Source: Lachnoanaerobaculum orale (GTDB lineage: Bacteria; Bacillota; Clostridia; Lachnospirales; Lachnospiraceae). Taken from it: a stretch of DNA of 64,000 nucleotides. Positions within the stretch are counted from its first letter, which is position 1; every line of letters begins with the position of its first letter. Positions 15,484-24,251 of the stretch are shown one piece after another. A model generated the notes under the pieces. That model saw nothing but the letters and a program-made list of their open reading frames with translations. It searched no databases and was not told where the DNA came from. The DNA lies in the NCBI RefSeq assembly GCF_003862485.1, contig NZ_RRCM01000001.1, positions 2,042,970 to 2,106,969 of the forward strand, in the 5' to 3' direction. Both the position numbers and the translations under genes were made by a program.

Positions 15484-15520
15484 AAGCCGATATCTAATCT
15501 TAACAACTAAATATCGGCTT
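15484..15520 (-). terminator. Terminator after csoR-like gene
   Basis: Perfect 10-bp stem AAGCCGATAT (15484-15493) with ATATCGGCTT (15511-15520), 17-base loop, followed on the minus strand by TTATTTTAAAC. It separates the regulator transcript from the ATPase promoter. Confidence 0.8.
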
Positions 15521-15565
15521 TATGTGCTTATTATTAAGTTTTATTGCTTAGTACAAAGCTGTTTT

Positions 15566-15841
15566 TTATCCCATATTTGCAAAGCGTTCTACAGCTTTTG
15601 TAAAATTATCTATGGTCTTGTCTGCATCTCCATGTTCTATACCGTCACGTACACAATGTTTGATGTGTCCTTCAAGTATAACCTTACCGCATCCGTGCAG
15701 AGCTGATTTTGCCGCATTTATCTGCGAGAGTATATCCTCACAAGGCACATCTTCATCTACCATCTTATCTATTGCCTGTACCTGACCTATTATCTTTTTC
15801 AGTCTGCGATGTAGACTGCCTGAATCCATACATTGTCTCAT
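15566..15841 (-). CDS. CsoR-family metal-sensing repressor
   Basis: A 91-residue all-helical DUF156 protein (CsoR/FrmR/RcnR family). Copper-type ligands are in place: Cys34 (VPCED), His59 and Cys63 (EGHIKHC). The pattern HRRLKKIIGQVQAIDKM is the family's N-terminal helix. Apo-protein tetramers bind operators and let go on binding Cu(I). A matching palindrome lies in the promoter of the P1B ATPase downstream. It is transcribed on its own and closed by a terminator. The first ATG is used; a second Met at position 5 is also possible. Confidence 0.85.
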   Translation of the reverse strand: MRQCMDSGSLHRRLKKIIGQVQAIDKMVDEDVPCEDILSQINAAKSALHGCGKVILEGHIKHCVRDGIEHGDADKTIDNFTKAVERFANMG

Positions 15842-16027
15842 ACTACCACCATCCTGTCAAAACTATATCGGTTTATATTTCTATATTATACCTGTATCAA
15901 CTTAAGCCAAAACTTAACACTTTAGCGTATCAGGTTTTCCTGTTTCCAAGTATCACCATATTATAATCCTACCGCTTTCCCGTGTCAACGTATCGGGCAA
16001 TAATTGACTTTACCATATTGACATGTT

Positions 16028-16687
16028 TTGATGTTTTTGTTTGCTTCTTCAGAGAGCTTTCACTACACACATAGTAAAAAAAGATATTTAATCAGACTTT
16101 TGATTGCAAGCTGGTTTATGTCAACTTTTACTTTTATACTGCAGGGTATTCTTCCAAACGATAATGTAGTACTTATAAATAATGCATTCAGTACATTCTT
16201 TGTCACAGGATTATATATGTTATTCTGGGATATATTTGTAGACGGCATCCACAAAAAGTCTGTACCAAAGATAATAGGTGCGATACTTCTATGCTTTGTA
16301 CCTGTTTTGCTTACATTGCCTATGCTCATTGGAGGAGTACTTTCCGCAAGTGAAAGCGTTTCGCCTAATGTTGTACGTTATATCGCGATATTCTCTTTGT
16401 ATCTTCCAAATATCCTGACTGTTGAGGGCGGCTGCCTCTTTGTACTTTTGGGACTTTTATTCTATATATTCAGAAAAAGCAGAGTACTTCAGATACTTGT
16501 ATTGGTTGCAATGTCCGCATATATTTTTATTGCAGGTGATAAGATTCAAAGCATCATGATATTTGCAGCCGTTCCGATAGCGCTGTACAACGGTGAGAGA
16601 GGAAAGGGTATAAAGAATTTCTTCTATATTTATTATCCTCTGCATATCGGAATATTATATGTGATTTCAACACTTGTTTTTAAGTAA
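16028..16687 (+). pseudogene. TraX-family membrane protein, probably 5'-truncated
   Basis: 219 residues with about seven hydrophobic segments. SFHYTHSKKRYLIRLL and the C-terminal FFYIYYPLHIGILYVI match TraX (PF05857), a membrane acyltransferase-like family named for pilin acetylation but common in non-conjugative Firmicutes. Family members normally begin with ~50-60 further residues, including the first helix and a DHIG motif, which are missing here. The available ATG has no convincing ribosome site, so I read it as a 5'-deleted remnant; a short functional version cannot be excluded. It is one of few plus-strand genes. Confidence 0.6.
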
Positions 16688-16694
16688 AATAAGC

Positions 16695-16715
16695 GCATCC
16701 TCTGTCAGAGGATGC
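16695..16715. terminator. Bidirectional terminator
   Basis: GCATCCTC / GAGGATGC stem with a 5-base loop between two converging genes; plus-strand tail CTTTTTAT, minus-strand tail TTATTTTAC. Confidence 0.8.
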
Positions 16716-16719
16716 CTTT

Positions 16720-17574
16720 TTATTTGCGGATCAAGCTACCGTTATCAATAATTGACGCTTTACGAATACATACTAAGCTGTCGCTTTCAAGCAGATAAGG
16801 ACATAAAACAGGCTCTAGAAAAAAACTCATAGGCCGAACTTGAGTGGCAGCCGCAACCACCCAAAGTCTTGATGTTGCAAGTTCTTCCACTATCTTCATT
16901 GCCTCATCATATTTTTCAAAGAGTCTGTAAAGCTTAATCGCCTCAATGTAGTCAAGTTCGCTCATTTCATCTTTACATTTCATTCTTTCTTCAAATATTT
17001 CAAGAGCATCTTTCGGATATCCCTGAAGGCGACAAAATGTAAAAAGCTTTGTCCTCCACGCTACACTGCCTTCTTCAATCTTTTTATTTTTTAACTTGAC
17101 CTCTTTTATAAGCTCTTCCTTTGATTTGGGGTCATTTGCCTCTTTAAACTTTGCATCACCACGTATACGATTACAAGGCATAACTCCAGTCTTTAAACAT
17201 TCTATCATCGCATCAATAAAGAAAATTTTAGGACCATTATCGCTTTCACTCTGTAATCTTATCTTCTCTTTTTCAAATATATCAATAAGCTCACTTTGCC
17301 TGTTAAGCACTATAGCGGCTGTAGCCATAGCTGCCATATGCTCATCTTTTACATTTGAATAATGCCACTCATCAAACCAAGGCAGTACCGTAATATCTCT
17401 GTCCAAAGCATTGGAAAAATCCCCGTCAAAATAAGCCGCTTCAGCCAAAACTGCGGCAACTTGATGCGGAAACTTTTCTGAGAATTTTTCAATTGCTTCT
17501 AATGAACCTTCCTTGTCATCCATCACATCATAACAAGCCGTCCTGAAGTTTTTTGGCAATTTCACAACATTCAT
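16720..17574 (-). CDS. Uncharacterised helical (TPR-like) protein
   Basis: A 284-residue protein made of amphipathic helices, with paired-helix units such as AAVLAEAAYFDGDFSNAL, KLFTFCRLQGYPKDALEIF and AIKLYRLFEKYDEAMKIV that look like tetratricopeptide-type repeats. It has no signal peptide, membrane segment or catalytic motif. Start behind AAGGAGATAAG. It is 12 bases downstream of the YdbC-like gene, so the two are probably one operon. A protein-interaction role is likely; I do not recognise the family. Confidence 0.6.
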   Translation of the reverse strand: MNVVKLPKNFRTACYDVMDDKEGSLEAIEKFSEKFPHQVAAVLAEAAYFDGDFSNALDRDITVLPWFDEWHYSNVKDEHMAAMATAAIVLNRQSELIDIFEKEKIRLQSESDNGPKIFFIDAMIECLKTGVMPCNRIRGDAKFKEANDPKSKEELIKEVKLKNKKIEEGSVAWRTKLFTFCRLQGYPKDALEIFEERMKCKDEMSELDYIEAIKLYRLFEKYDEAMKIVEELATSRLWVVAAATQVRPMSFFLEPVLCPYLLESDSLVCIRKASIIDNGSLIRK

Positions 17575-17586
17575 ACTCTTATCTCC

Positions 17587-17802
17587 TTAAAAGCTTATCA
17601 ACTTTTTCAGTGCCTCAAGTTCTTCTTTTGTAAGTGTCACTCCTTTTCCCATCTTCTCATGTTCAGGCGCCCATTCTCTTATATCATACTTCGGTGTGGC
17701 ACCGTTCCATGAAATAAGGTTCAGTTCCTTCCTCCAACCCTTTGCATTCTCTGATAAAACTCCAATCTCCTCTACTATGTCGTATCTGAAATCTCCTGCC
17801 AT
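17587..17802 (-). CDS. YdbC-like PC4-fold ssDNA-binding protein
   Basis: A 71-residue protein matching YdbC/PC4-type proteins: N-terminal DFRYDIVEEIGVLSE, a central GWRKELNLISWNGATPKYDIREW strand pair and the closing helix LTKEELEALKKLI. The bacterial members form PC4-like dimers that bind single-stranded DNA or RNA and may affect transcription. Perfect ribosome site AAAGGAGATATT. Confidence 0.8.
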   Translation of the reverse strand: MAGDFRYDIVEEIGVLSENAKGWRKELNLISWNGATPKYDIREWAPEHEKMGKGVTLTKEELEALKKLISF

Positions 17803-17913
17803 AATATCTCCTTTCGCTGTTTAAATCTCAATACTTTAAAATTATTTCTCACATACTTATTATATCACTATTTTCTTACAAACTTATATCTTTTAACACA
17901 GAATAAAAAATAA

Positions 17914-17997
17914 TGGGCAGAGCAGGATTTGAACCTGCGGTGTTTCTTTTGTAACGGATTTACAGTCCGCCCCCTTCGCCACTCGGGACACCTGCCC
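17914..17997 (-). tRNA. tRNA-Tyr (GTA)
   Basis: 84 nt including discriminator A. The 7-bp acceptor GGGCAGG pairs with TCTGCCC, the anticodon loop contains CTGTAAA (GTA), a long class-II variable arm follows, and the T-arm has GGTTCAAATCC. CCA is not encoded. Confidence 0.93.
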
Positions 17998-18041
17998 TAT
18001 ATAAGTTGATATCTTACAATCAAATTGATATAAAATATCTA

Positions 18042-18113
18042 TTCTCCTATCCGGATTCGAACCGGAATCAACCGGTTCGTAGCCGGTCATTCTATCCATT
18101 GAACTATAGGAGA
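18042..18113 (-). tRNA. tRNA-Arg (ACG)
   Basis: 72 nt with acceptor TCTCCTA / TAGGAGA, D-arm GTTCAATGGATAGAAT, anticodon stem-loop ACCGG-CTACGAA-CCGGT (ACG, read as ICG) and T-arm TCCGGTTCGAATCCGGA. It is 44 bases upstream of tRNA-Tyr, probably one transcript. Confidence 0.92.
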
Positions 18114-18150
18114 CATACTTTGCTTTGATGAGCTAAGTATATTATATAGT

Positions 18151-18194
18151 ATCCAACCTGTCATTAAACCTGTAGTATATGGGTCAGGTTGGAT
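18151..18194. repeat. Inverted repeat upstream of the tRNA pair
   Basis: Perfect 10-bp arms ATCCAACCTG (18151-18160) and CAGGTTGGAT (18185-18194) with a 24-base spacer. On the plus strand it is followed by TTATTTTAATAAAA, terminator-like, yet no plus-strand gene precedes it. The minus-strand TATAAT just after it could be the -10 of the tRNA operon. The rest of 18195-18335 shows nothing I can assign. Confidence 0.5.
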
Positions 18195-18362
18195 TTATTT
18201 TAATAAAAAAGAGCGTTAATTTGTGTTAAAATTAAGGTGGCAAAGCTCAAAAAATCGCACTAATGAGCCCTTTATGAGTATTGCAGGCTATTTTGAAGGT
18301 GCTTCTTCAGATGAACGTAGATTATGCTGTAGTTTATGGTGGATAGAAAGAGGAATTATTTT

Positions 18363-19094
18363 ATGATATATATAAAATCTATAATTGATATAGAATGTGA
18401 TAAATTGCCGAAGGAAAGTTATCTGAGAAAAATTCCCTGGGTAAAAAATTTTCAAGGGATAGATTTTGGAAAAGCTGTCACTTTCTTTGTAGGTGATAAT
18501 GGAACGGGAAAATCAACTTTATTAGAAGCAATAGCTGTTACATTAGGCTTTAATCCTGAAGGAGGTTCCGGAAACTTTTGTTTTTCTACAAGAGATACTC
18601 ACTCTGAGCTTAGTGATGTAATGCGAGTTTCAAGAGGGGTAAAAAAAGCAAAAGACGGTTTTTTTCTTCGGGCAGAATCATTTTATAATGTAGCAACAGA
18701 AATTGAGAATCTTGCAGATGGAGATTATAGTTTCTATAATGGTTACGGTGGAAAGTCTATGCATTCCCAATCACATGGAGAAAGTTTTCGTTCTTTAATG
18801 ATGAATCGTTTCAGAGGAAACGGTATATATTTGTTAGATGAGCCGGAAGCTGCATTATCTCCCACAACACAGATGTCGATGTTGTGTATTTTAAAAGAAT
18901 TAGAAAAATTAGATTCTCAATTTATTATTGTTACACATTCACCAATTCTTTTGGCATATCCAAATTCGGATATATACGAATTTGATGAAGAGGGAATTGA
19001 AAAAAAGGGGTATAAGGAAACGGAATCTTACTTAGTAACAAAATCTTTTTTAGATAATCCCGAACAAATGATAAACTTGTTATTTGAAAAATAG
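18363..19094 (+). CDS. AAA/ABC-type ATPase (RecF/SMC-like, AAA_21/AAA_23 group)
   Basis: A 243-residue ATPase with Walker A GDNGTGKST, an ABC-like signature region around HSQSHGESF, Walker B YLLDEPEAAL and a switch His in VTHSP. It lacks long coiled coils, so it is a single head domain as found in many small predicted ATP-binding proteins and in two-gene defence systems (OLD, Gabija-like or Septu-like), though no nuclease partner lies beside it. I start at the second Met because GAGG precedes it at a usable distance; an upstream in-frame Met at 18336 has none. It stands alone on the plus strand between tRNA genes and a WYL gene. Confidence 0.78.
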   Translation: MIYIKSIIDIECDKLPKESYLRKIPWVKNFQGIDFGKAVTFFVGDNGTGKSTLLEAIAVTLGFNPEGGSGNFCFSTRDTHSELSDVMRVSRGVKKAKDGFFLRAESFYNVATEIENLADGDYSFYNGYGGKSMHSQSHGESFRSLMMNRFRGNGIYLLDEPEAALSPTTQMSMLCILKELEKLDSQFIIVTHSPILLAYPNSDIYEFDEEGIEKKGYKETESYLVTKSFLDNPEQMINLLFEK

Positions 19095-19117
19095 AAAGAG
19101 AGCGGTTCACTCTCTTT
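19095..19117. terminator. Bidirectional terminator
   Basis: AAAGAGAG / CTCTCTTT stem with a 7-base loop, T-rich on both strands, between the convergent ATPase and WYL genes. Confidence 0.75.
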
Positions 19118-19148
19118 TCTATCTTATGCCTTACGTAAACTACCCTTA

Positions 19149-20147
19149 TCAATCCGAGTATTTCTTTAACATATCGGCAATACTTTCCTTAATTTGATTC
19201 CTTAGACTTTCAGGTTCCAGCACCTCTACATAAGGACCGTATTGAAGTGCCCAATACTTCATTGCCCTTTCATTGCAGTTTACTCTTACTATAATCCGAT
19301 CTTCATCTTTTTTAATAATACTAAAGTCCGTCCCAAACCAATCTACCAAATCAGACATCATATCTTTTGTTGTCAGGAGCTTAACAGCAGTGCTTTTTCC
19401 ACTAAACATATAAATATGTTCTGCCATATGCTTTGGAAGATTTATCCCGGATTTAAGCTCAGGCACATCTTTCATCGGCTTAACTCTGTCTTCCAGTTCA
19501 TGCACCTCAGTCATTCTGTCTATACGAAAATGTACTACATTATCATACTTGTCATAATTTCCTATCAGATAAAATTTCCCATTATTTGCAACTATCCTGT
19601 ACGGATTTACAATATAATGCTCTTCTCTCCTTGGATGAAGCTTAAAATCGGTTCCTATATCATTATATATAAAACTAATCTTATGTCCCTCTGAGATAGC
19701 ATCATTTATCTTATCTATAGAGTAGATGTTTTGTCTGTTTATATTCTTGTTAAGTTCAGGTATATTACATATATTTGATACTTTTGCATTAAAGTATTTA
19801 CTTGAAAGCCCTCTGATCTTTTTAATAAGTTCCTTGGCCTGATTTGAAGAAAAAGCTTTTGAAAATAAAACACTGTCTATAAGTATTCTAAGTTCAGTAT
19901 CATCAAACTCTCTGGAAATCAGCCTATATCCGTCTTCCATTGATATTTCAAATCCATGGCTCTCACCGAATTCTTTTAATAACAAGACATTATTCTTTAC
20001 AGAGCGTCTGTCACATACCGTTCCATAATCCTTTTCCAAAAGCTTTATAATCTCTTGTTGTGTCAAAGAATGATTTTCATCGGTATAATTGCGAAGTATC
20101 TCCATTATGAACATATTCAACATCTTTTTATTTCCTATACCATACAT
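19149..20147 (-). CDS. WYL-domain transcriptional regulator
   Basis: A 332-residue regulator: N-terminal winged HTH (SLTQQEIIKLLEKDYG and the following helix), a WYL ligand-binding beta domain around residues 145-215 (FIYNDIGTDFKLHPR, VNPYRIVANNGKFYLIG) and a C-terminal WCX extension. WYL proteins sense nucleotides or nucleic-acid fragments and commonly control phage-defence loci. It lies 92 bases downstream of the GmrSD-like gene in the same direction, consistent with control of that cluster. Confidence 0.85.
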   Translation of the reverse strand: MYGIGNKKMLNMFIMEILRNYTDENHSLTQQEIIKLLEKDYGTVCDRRSVKNNVLLLKEFGESHGFEISMEDGYRLISREFDDTELRILIDSVLFSKAFSSNQAKELIKKIRGLSSKYFNAKVSNICNIPELNKNINRQNIYSIDKINDAISEGHKISFIYNDIGTDFKLHPRREEHYIVNPYRIVANNGKFYLIGNYDKYDNVVHFRIDRMTEVHELEDRVKPMKDVPELKSGINLPKHMAEHIYMFSGKSTAVKLLTTKDMMSDLVDWFGTDFSIIKKDEDRIIVRVNCNERAMKYWALQYGPYVEVLEPESLRNQIKESIADMLKKYSD

Positions 20148-20239
20148 CTATGCACCCCCGTTCCAATGTCAAATATACTACTGTAACAGATACCGGTATT
20201 TTATTATTATATTCTAATATTTCAATATATTTGCCTGTA

Positions 20240-22090
20240 TCATAATACAGGTATTGTTCTTAATGGTTCATTCATAAAAATCTTTATCTTTTCAATTTCT
20301 TTGTCCGCCCTTTTTCTTACAGCTTCTATATCCCAATCTCTACAACTTTCATATTCTTTCATAAATTCTATTCTAACTGCTGCATATTGTGAATTTTTGT
20401 ATTCAGTAATTTTTTCACTTACAGTATTATCCTGAATACTCTTATTTATATGACTGTCAAGTACAATCAGATTTCCTATTCCGTTAAACTCATCAATATA
20501 GTCTTTATCATCCTTGAAATTTTCTTTTGCCTTAATATGCTCTATATCATAAGGGTTTTTATTCTTTTCGTAGATTGCATAGTGGAAAAACTTTTCATAA
20601 ATTTCTTGCTCACTTATTACTATTTCATTTCCTTGGCAAATAAATGATTCCCCCAAATTAGCTACTTCATCAAGTAATCCAGACAGTGTGCAAACAAGCC
20701 TGACTCTACTTGCATTGTAAAATAATCCTGATTTAATAGTTGTATAAAAATCTTCTTTAGGTTCATGGTCCTTACTGCGCACCGGTGACCACAGCATATC
20801 TTTAATGTTTTCTATAATCTTATTAGTGCTATCTTTCTTAAACCACTTAAAGCATTCCTCACAAACCTTATTTTGAACAGAATTTATCACTCTGTCATTT
20901 ACAACGGTATAGATTAAAAAGAATCTAAACATATACATATTTACTCTCAGTGAATCTATATAGTAATCGCTCCAGCCCTTTCCTTTAGCTTTAAAGTATG
21001 CAACCACAAATGGTATAGTCCAATACCTTTTATATCTTGTTTTTTCAACCATATAAATCGAAAAGATTTCTTTTGCAATTTCAGGATATTCGCCATTATA
21101 CCTTACATCTTCGATCCAACGCCAATATTTTATAAATTCTTCCACTATATGCTTGAAGGAAGAAAATTCCAATACTCTTAGGTCACTTTGCTCTATAAGT
21201 TTATCCCCTTTAAAAAGTTCATCAAAGAACTTTTCATTGCTTTTGGATACCTCAGAAAATCCCCAGCCAAATTCTGCACAAATTATATGTTTATAGATAT
21301 CTAAAACCCACGACATATTAAATTCTGTCTGGTCTTTTCTTCCGCCTACGCCCAGTGCATTATTGCTATCATCTATCAATTTATAACAATTGGCAATTTC
21401 TTTCATCCAGTTGTCTGTATCATCGATTTTTCTAAGATAATTATAATATCTTAATTTAAAAATATCTGTTGCATTCAAATCAAGACCTGTAGTATTTATA
21501 GTATTAAAGACTGACACCACTTCCGGTAGATCCATTTCTTCGGTAGTCAGTATTACAAAGTATATATTATCCAATACAAAATCTTTAAGTTCTGAATAAA
21601 AATTCGTTTTATCTTTAAACTCTTGTTCGTAATACTCAGAAGTAGCCTTCCTTAACTGTTCCTTATTTTTAGAATATTTAGAGGAAACTTTTTTTATTTG
21701 AGTCTCACTCAGTACTTTTTTGAGTTCTTCAGAATCTATAGTATTGCTATAATCATTGTTCTTTTCTCCCGGATCGTTTTTGATTATCTCTTTTTGAAGT
21801 ACATCCAACAAAAGTAAAAATGTTGTAAGTCTTTGTTGACCATCAACAATATCAAGTATATTGGCATCTTTAGTTTCTTTGTTAAACTGTATTGTCCCAA
21901 AAAACACGGACTTTTCATATTTTCCGGCATTCACTTCACTTTTCATACTGAATGCTTCAAAAATAGTATTCAAAAAATCATTTATATTTTTTTCTGCCCA
22001 TTCATATGGACGCTGATAAATAGGTATTCTATACCTTTCCTTTATTATATCTCTAAGTCCAAGCACTTTAGAATCAATCGGAAATCCCAT
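20240..22090 (-). CDS. GmrSD-like nuclease (DUF262 + DUF1524)
   Basis: A 616-residue protein. The N-terminal DUF262 domain has RIPIYQRPYEW (residues 22-31) and IVDGQQRLTTF with the DGQQR motif at 83-87, a ParB-like NTP-binding site. The C-terminal DUF1524 domain has PYDIEHIKAKENFKDD and GIGNLIVLD, an HNH/His-Me-finger nuclease core. Fused GmrS-GmrD proteins are type IV restriction enzymes cutting DNA with modified (often glucosylated hydroxymethyl) cytosines. Here the catalytic His of the nuclease site is kept, so it is probably active. It follows a protease/hydrolase pair and precedes a WYL regulator, all on one strand. Start behind GGGGAGGATTT. Confidence 0.85.
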   Translation of the reverse strand: MGFPIDSKVLGLRDIIKERYRIPIYQRPYEWAEKNINDFLNTIFEAFSMKSEVNAGKYEKSVFFGTIQFNKETKDANILDIVDGQQRLTTFLLLLDVLQKEIIKNDPGEKNNDYSNTIDSEELKKVLSETQIKKVSSKYSKNKEQLRKATSEYYEQEFKDKTNFYSELKDFVLDNIYFVILTTEEMDLPEVVSVFNTINTTGLDLNATDIFKLRYYNYLRKIDDTDNWMKEIANCYKLIDDSNNALGVGGRKDQTEFNMSWVLDIYKHIICAEFGWGFSEVSKSNEKFFDELFKGDKLIEQSDLRVLEFSSFKHIVEEFIKYWRWIEDVRYNGEYPEIAKEIFSIYMVEKTRYKRYWTIPFVVAYFKAKGKGWSDYYIDSLRVNMYMFRFFLIYTVVNDRVINSVQNKVCEECFKWFKKDSTNKIIENIKDMLWSPVRSKDHEPKEDFYTTIKSGLFYNASRVRLVCTLSGLLDEVANLGESFICQGNEIVISEQEIYEKFFHYAIYEKNKNPYDIEHIKAKENFKDDKDYIDEFNGIGNLIVLDSHINKSIQDNTVSEKITEYKNSQYAAVRIEFMKEYESCRDWDIEAVRKRADKEIEKIKIFMNEPLRTIPVL

Positions 22091-22168
22091 AAATCCTCCC
22101 CATAATAACTTGTTCCATTAAGTTTATAATGTATAATTATTTTTATTCTACATCATTACAACCTTTTT

Positions 22169-23437
22169 TCAATCTCTAATAACTACACTTTCTCGAATAC
22201 TTCTAATTTGCTTTTTAGTAAGTGTTTTCTCTTTCAAAAGTTCTTGAACCATGGCATCAAAAAATCCTCTGTTTTCAGCAATAATCTGCTTTGACTTTCT
22301 ATAATATCTATCCATCTCTTTGTCAACTTTTCTGTCCTTACTTTCCAATAAATATTGGGATGACTTACCTCTTTCAAAAGCATCAAATCCATATGCACAG
22401 TAATTGTCAACAAATGTTGTAGCCAAGCCAAATGCTTTATGCAAATCTTCCTCACAGCCAAGATCAAATGTTCCATAAATTATTTCAGTCGCAGCCTTAC
22501 CTCCTAGGCTTCTGATGACTTCATTCTCTTGTGCAACTACATTAAAATTATAATCCTCAGGTTTTCTTACAGAGGTTATCCCACCTGAATTATTTGAGTA
22601 ACCGCAGATCGAAATAAGATTTACAGATCCCGGCTCCAATATTTCAGAAATAACAGCATGTCCTGACTCATGTATGGCAACCTTTTTTAAAATATTACTG
22701 TCAATATATTCTACCGACTCAGGTGCATCAAATATCAAACGCATACACGCTTTTATAATATCTCTTTGCTCAATCTTTGTTCTTTTGTCAAATACCGCAT
22801 AAATTCCGGCTTCATTTATTACCATTTCCAATTCTGCACATGAGTGTCCTTCCATAAAGCTTGATATATCATCTATATCTATATCTCCAAATACTCGTTT
22901 TTTACTTAAAAAATGCTTTATTATCTTCTTGGCATCATCTCCACCGGGACATGTCATCCTTATAACCTTATCAAAACGTCCCGCTCTCATAAGTGAATTT
23001 GGTAAACAATATATATTGTTTGCTGTAGCCAAAACAAAGACATTTGAATCCTTGCAATCATCTATACAGGACTGTACAACTACATATTCCTCAGCATCTT
23101 TGTGATACTCATCCTCATTTGCAAACTTATCAATATCATCAAGAAATACTATGGCAAATTCTTCTTCTTTTGCTTTATCAAATATATCTCTGATATTATT
23201 AATAAACTCTCTACTGTGTTTATCCTTCCTTATTGTAAATGATTTTATTTTGCTTTCTTTTATAAAGCTCTTAGCTAACATAGTCTTTCCTATACCCGGC
23301 TCACCATGCAAAAGCATTCCCCTCGGTATTTCTACACCAAGCCTCTTATAATCTTTAAAGTTTTTTAGTACATCACAAAAACGTATCAGTTCCGCCTTAA
23401 TATCGGCATATCCTATAATTTTATCAAATTCACTCAT
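22169..23437 (-). CDS. Soluble FtsH-like AAA+ metalloprotease
   Basis: A 422-residue protein with an AAA+ module (Walker A GEPGIGKT 45-52, Walker B VFLDDID about 97-103, SRH NSLMRAGRFDK) joined to an M41 peptidase: zinc site HESGH at 256-260, with a later DLGCEEDLHKA acidic ligand region. It lacks the membrane helices that anchor true FtsH, so it is a cytoplasmic variant only about two-thirds FtsH length. Its start overlaps the end of the alpha/beta hydrolase gene by 8 bases, so they are coupled. Together with the downstream GmrSD-like nuclease it may form a protease-activated defence module (inference). Confidence 0.8.
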   Translation of the reverse strand: MSEFDKIIGYADIKAELIRFCDVLKNFKDYKRLGVEIPRGMLLHGEPGIGKTMLAKSFIKESKIKSFTIRKDKHSREFINNIRDIFDKAKEEEFAIVFLDDIDKFANEDEYHKDAEEYVVVQSCIDDCKDSNVFVLATANNIYCLPNSLMRAGRFDKVIRMTCPGGDDAKKIIKHFLSKKRVFGDIDIDDISSFMEGHSCAELEMVINEAGIYAVFDKRTKIEQRDIIKACMRLIFDAPESVEYIDSNILKKVAIHESGHAVISEILEPGSVNLISICGYSNNSGGITSVRKPEDYNFNVVAQENEVIRSLGGKAATEIIYGTFDLGCEEDLHKAFGLATTFVDNYCAYGFDAFERGKSSQYLLESKDRKVDKEMDRYYRKSKQIIAENRGFFDAMVQELLKEKTLTKKQIRSIRESVVIRD

Positions 23438-24059
23438 TTTCTTCTCCCTCTAATATAACCTGATTTTTTCTATTACCTTTATTTTCCGCCTTCAACCCGT
23501 CAAAAAAATAATTTAATTCGGATATCAAAGATTCTGTTGAAAAATCATGTCCTTCACCTTTAATTATTTTATATTTACAGACAGTATTTTTTATGCTGTC
23601 TAAGATTTCAATATAGCGACATGACGGATCGTCTTCACCATACAAAAAGTACATATTATTTCCTCTAAACTTTTGTGCACCTTCTTTTATTTTATGAAAA
23701 TTGATCATCAATGGAGCATTTATTAAAACAGCATTCTTTATTTTTTCAATTTTTCTGCACTGAGCTGCACCTATCGAAGCTCCGTTTGAAATTCCGACAA
23801 AATATATTTCTTTATAATCCCCTATATACTTACTAATACATTTTATTTCTTCCTCCAAATCACATACCGAATCTTTAGGATTGGCGGAAACCACAAATGT
23901 ATAACCATATTTTTTAAATAAAAAATCGCATATATTCAAATATTTATTTTTAAAACCTTCTATAGTTCCTCCTCTACCGGTTTTAATAAAAATAATATTT
24001 TTCTCACCATTTATAATTCCAAACTGTTTTCCGATTACTATGTCATATTTCTTCAACAA
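23430..24059 (-). CDS. Alpha/beta-hydrolase-like protein
   Basis: A 209-residue protein with a small alpha/beta-hydrolase layout: nucleophile elbow GISNG (Ser91), an acid in LYGEDDPS (Asp143/144) and a catalytic His in GEGHDF (His171). The N-terminus resembles dienelactone-hydrolase-type short enzymes, but with FIKTGRGGTIEGF. The start is TTG behind GGGAGGATAA. It is the first gene of the unit with the FtsH-like protease. Substrate unknown; an esterase or peptidase role is only inferred from the triad. Confidence 0.65.
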   Translation of the reverse strand: MLKKYDIVIGKQFGIINGEKNIIFIKTGRGGTIEGFKNKYLNICDFLFKKYGYTFVVSANPKDSVCDLEEEIKCISKYIGDYKEIYFVGISNGASIGAAQCRKIEKIKNAVLINAPLMINFHKIKEGAQKFRGNNMYFLYGEDDPSCRYIEILDSIKNTVCKYKIIKGEGHDFSTESLISELNYFFDGLKAENKGNRKNQVILEGEENE

Positions 24060-24133
24060 TTATCCTCCCTCTTTATTTATGACTGAAATCCCTTCATCCA
24101 ATTTATTTTGCATATTTAAAATAGCATAAATAA

Positions 24134-24151
24134 TGTACAATATTTTGCACA
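24134..24151. promoter_or_regulatory. Inverted repeat upstream of the hydrolase-protease unit
   Basis: TGTACAA-TATT-TTGCACA: 7-bp arms with one mismatch, about 75 bases before the TTG start, in a TATAAT-rich stretch. Possible regulator site, for example for the WYL protein; not proven. Confidence 0.35.
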
Positions 24152-24201
24152 TTGAAATTATGTTGCAATGCGATATTCTTTGTTAATACCTACACACAAA
24201 A

Positions 24202-24235
24202 AAAGGCTCCCTCCGATCAATCGGAAGAAACCTTT
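24202..24235 (-). terminator. Terminator after recQ
   Basis: Nested stem AAAGG...CCTTT enclosing CCGAT/ATCGG, followed on the minus strand by TTTTTTTGTG. It lies about 17 bases after the RecQ stop. Confidence 0.75.
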
Positions 24236-24251
24236 ATCCTTTTATTTATAT

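Noticed and set aside
18151..18194. Riboswitch or T-box upstream of the tRNA genes
   Set aside because: Only one simple 10-bp hairpin is present, without T-box or other riboswitch consensus features. It may be a terminator or an old element end.
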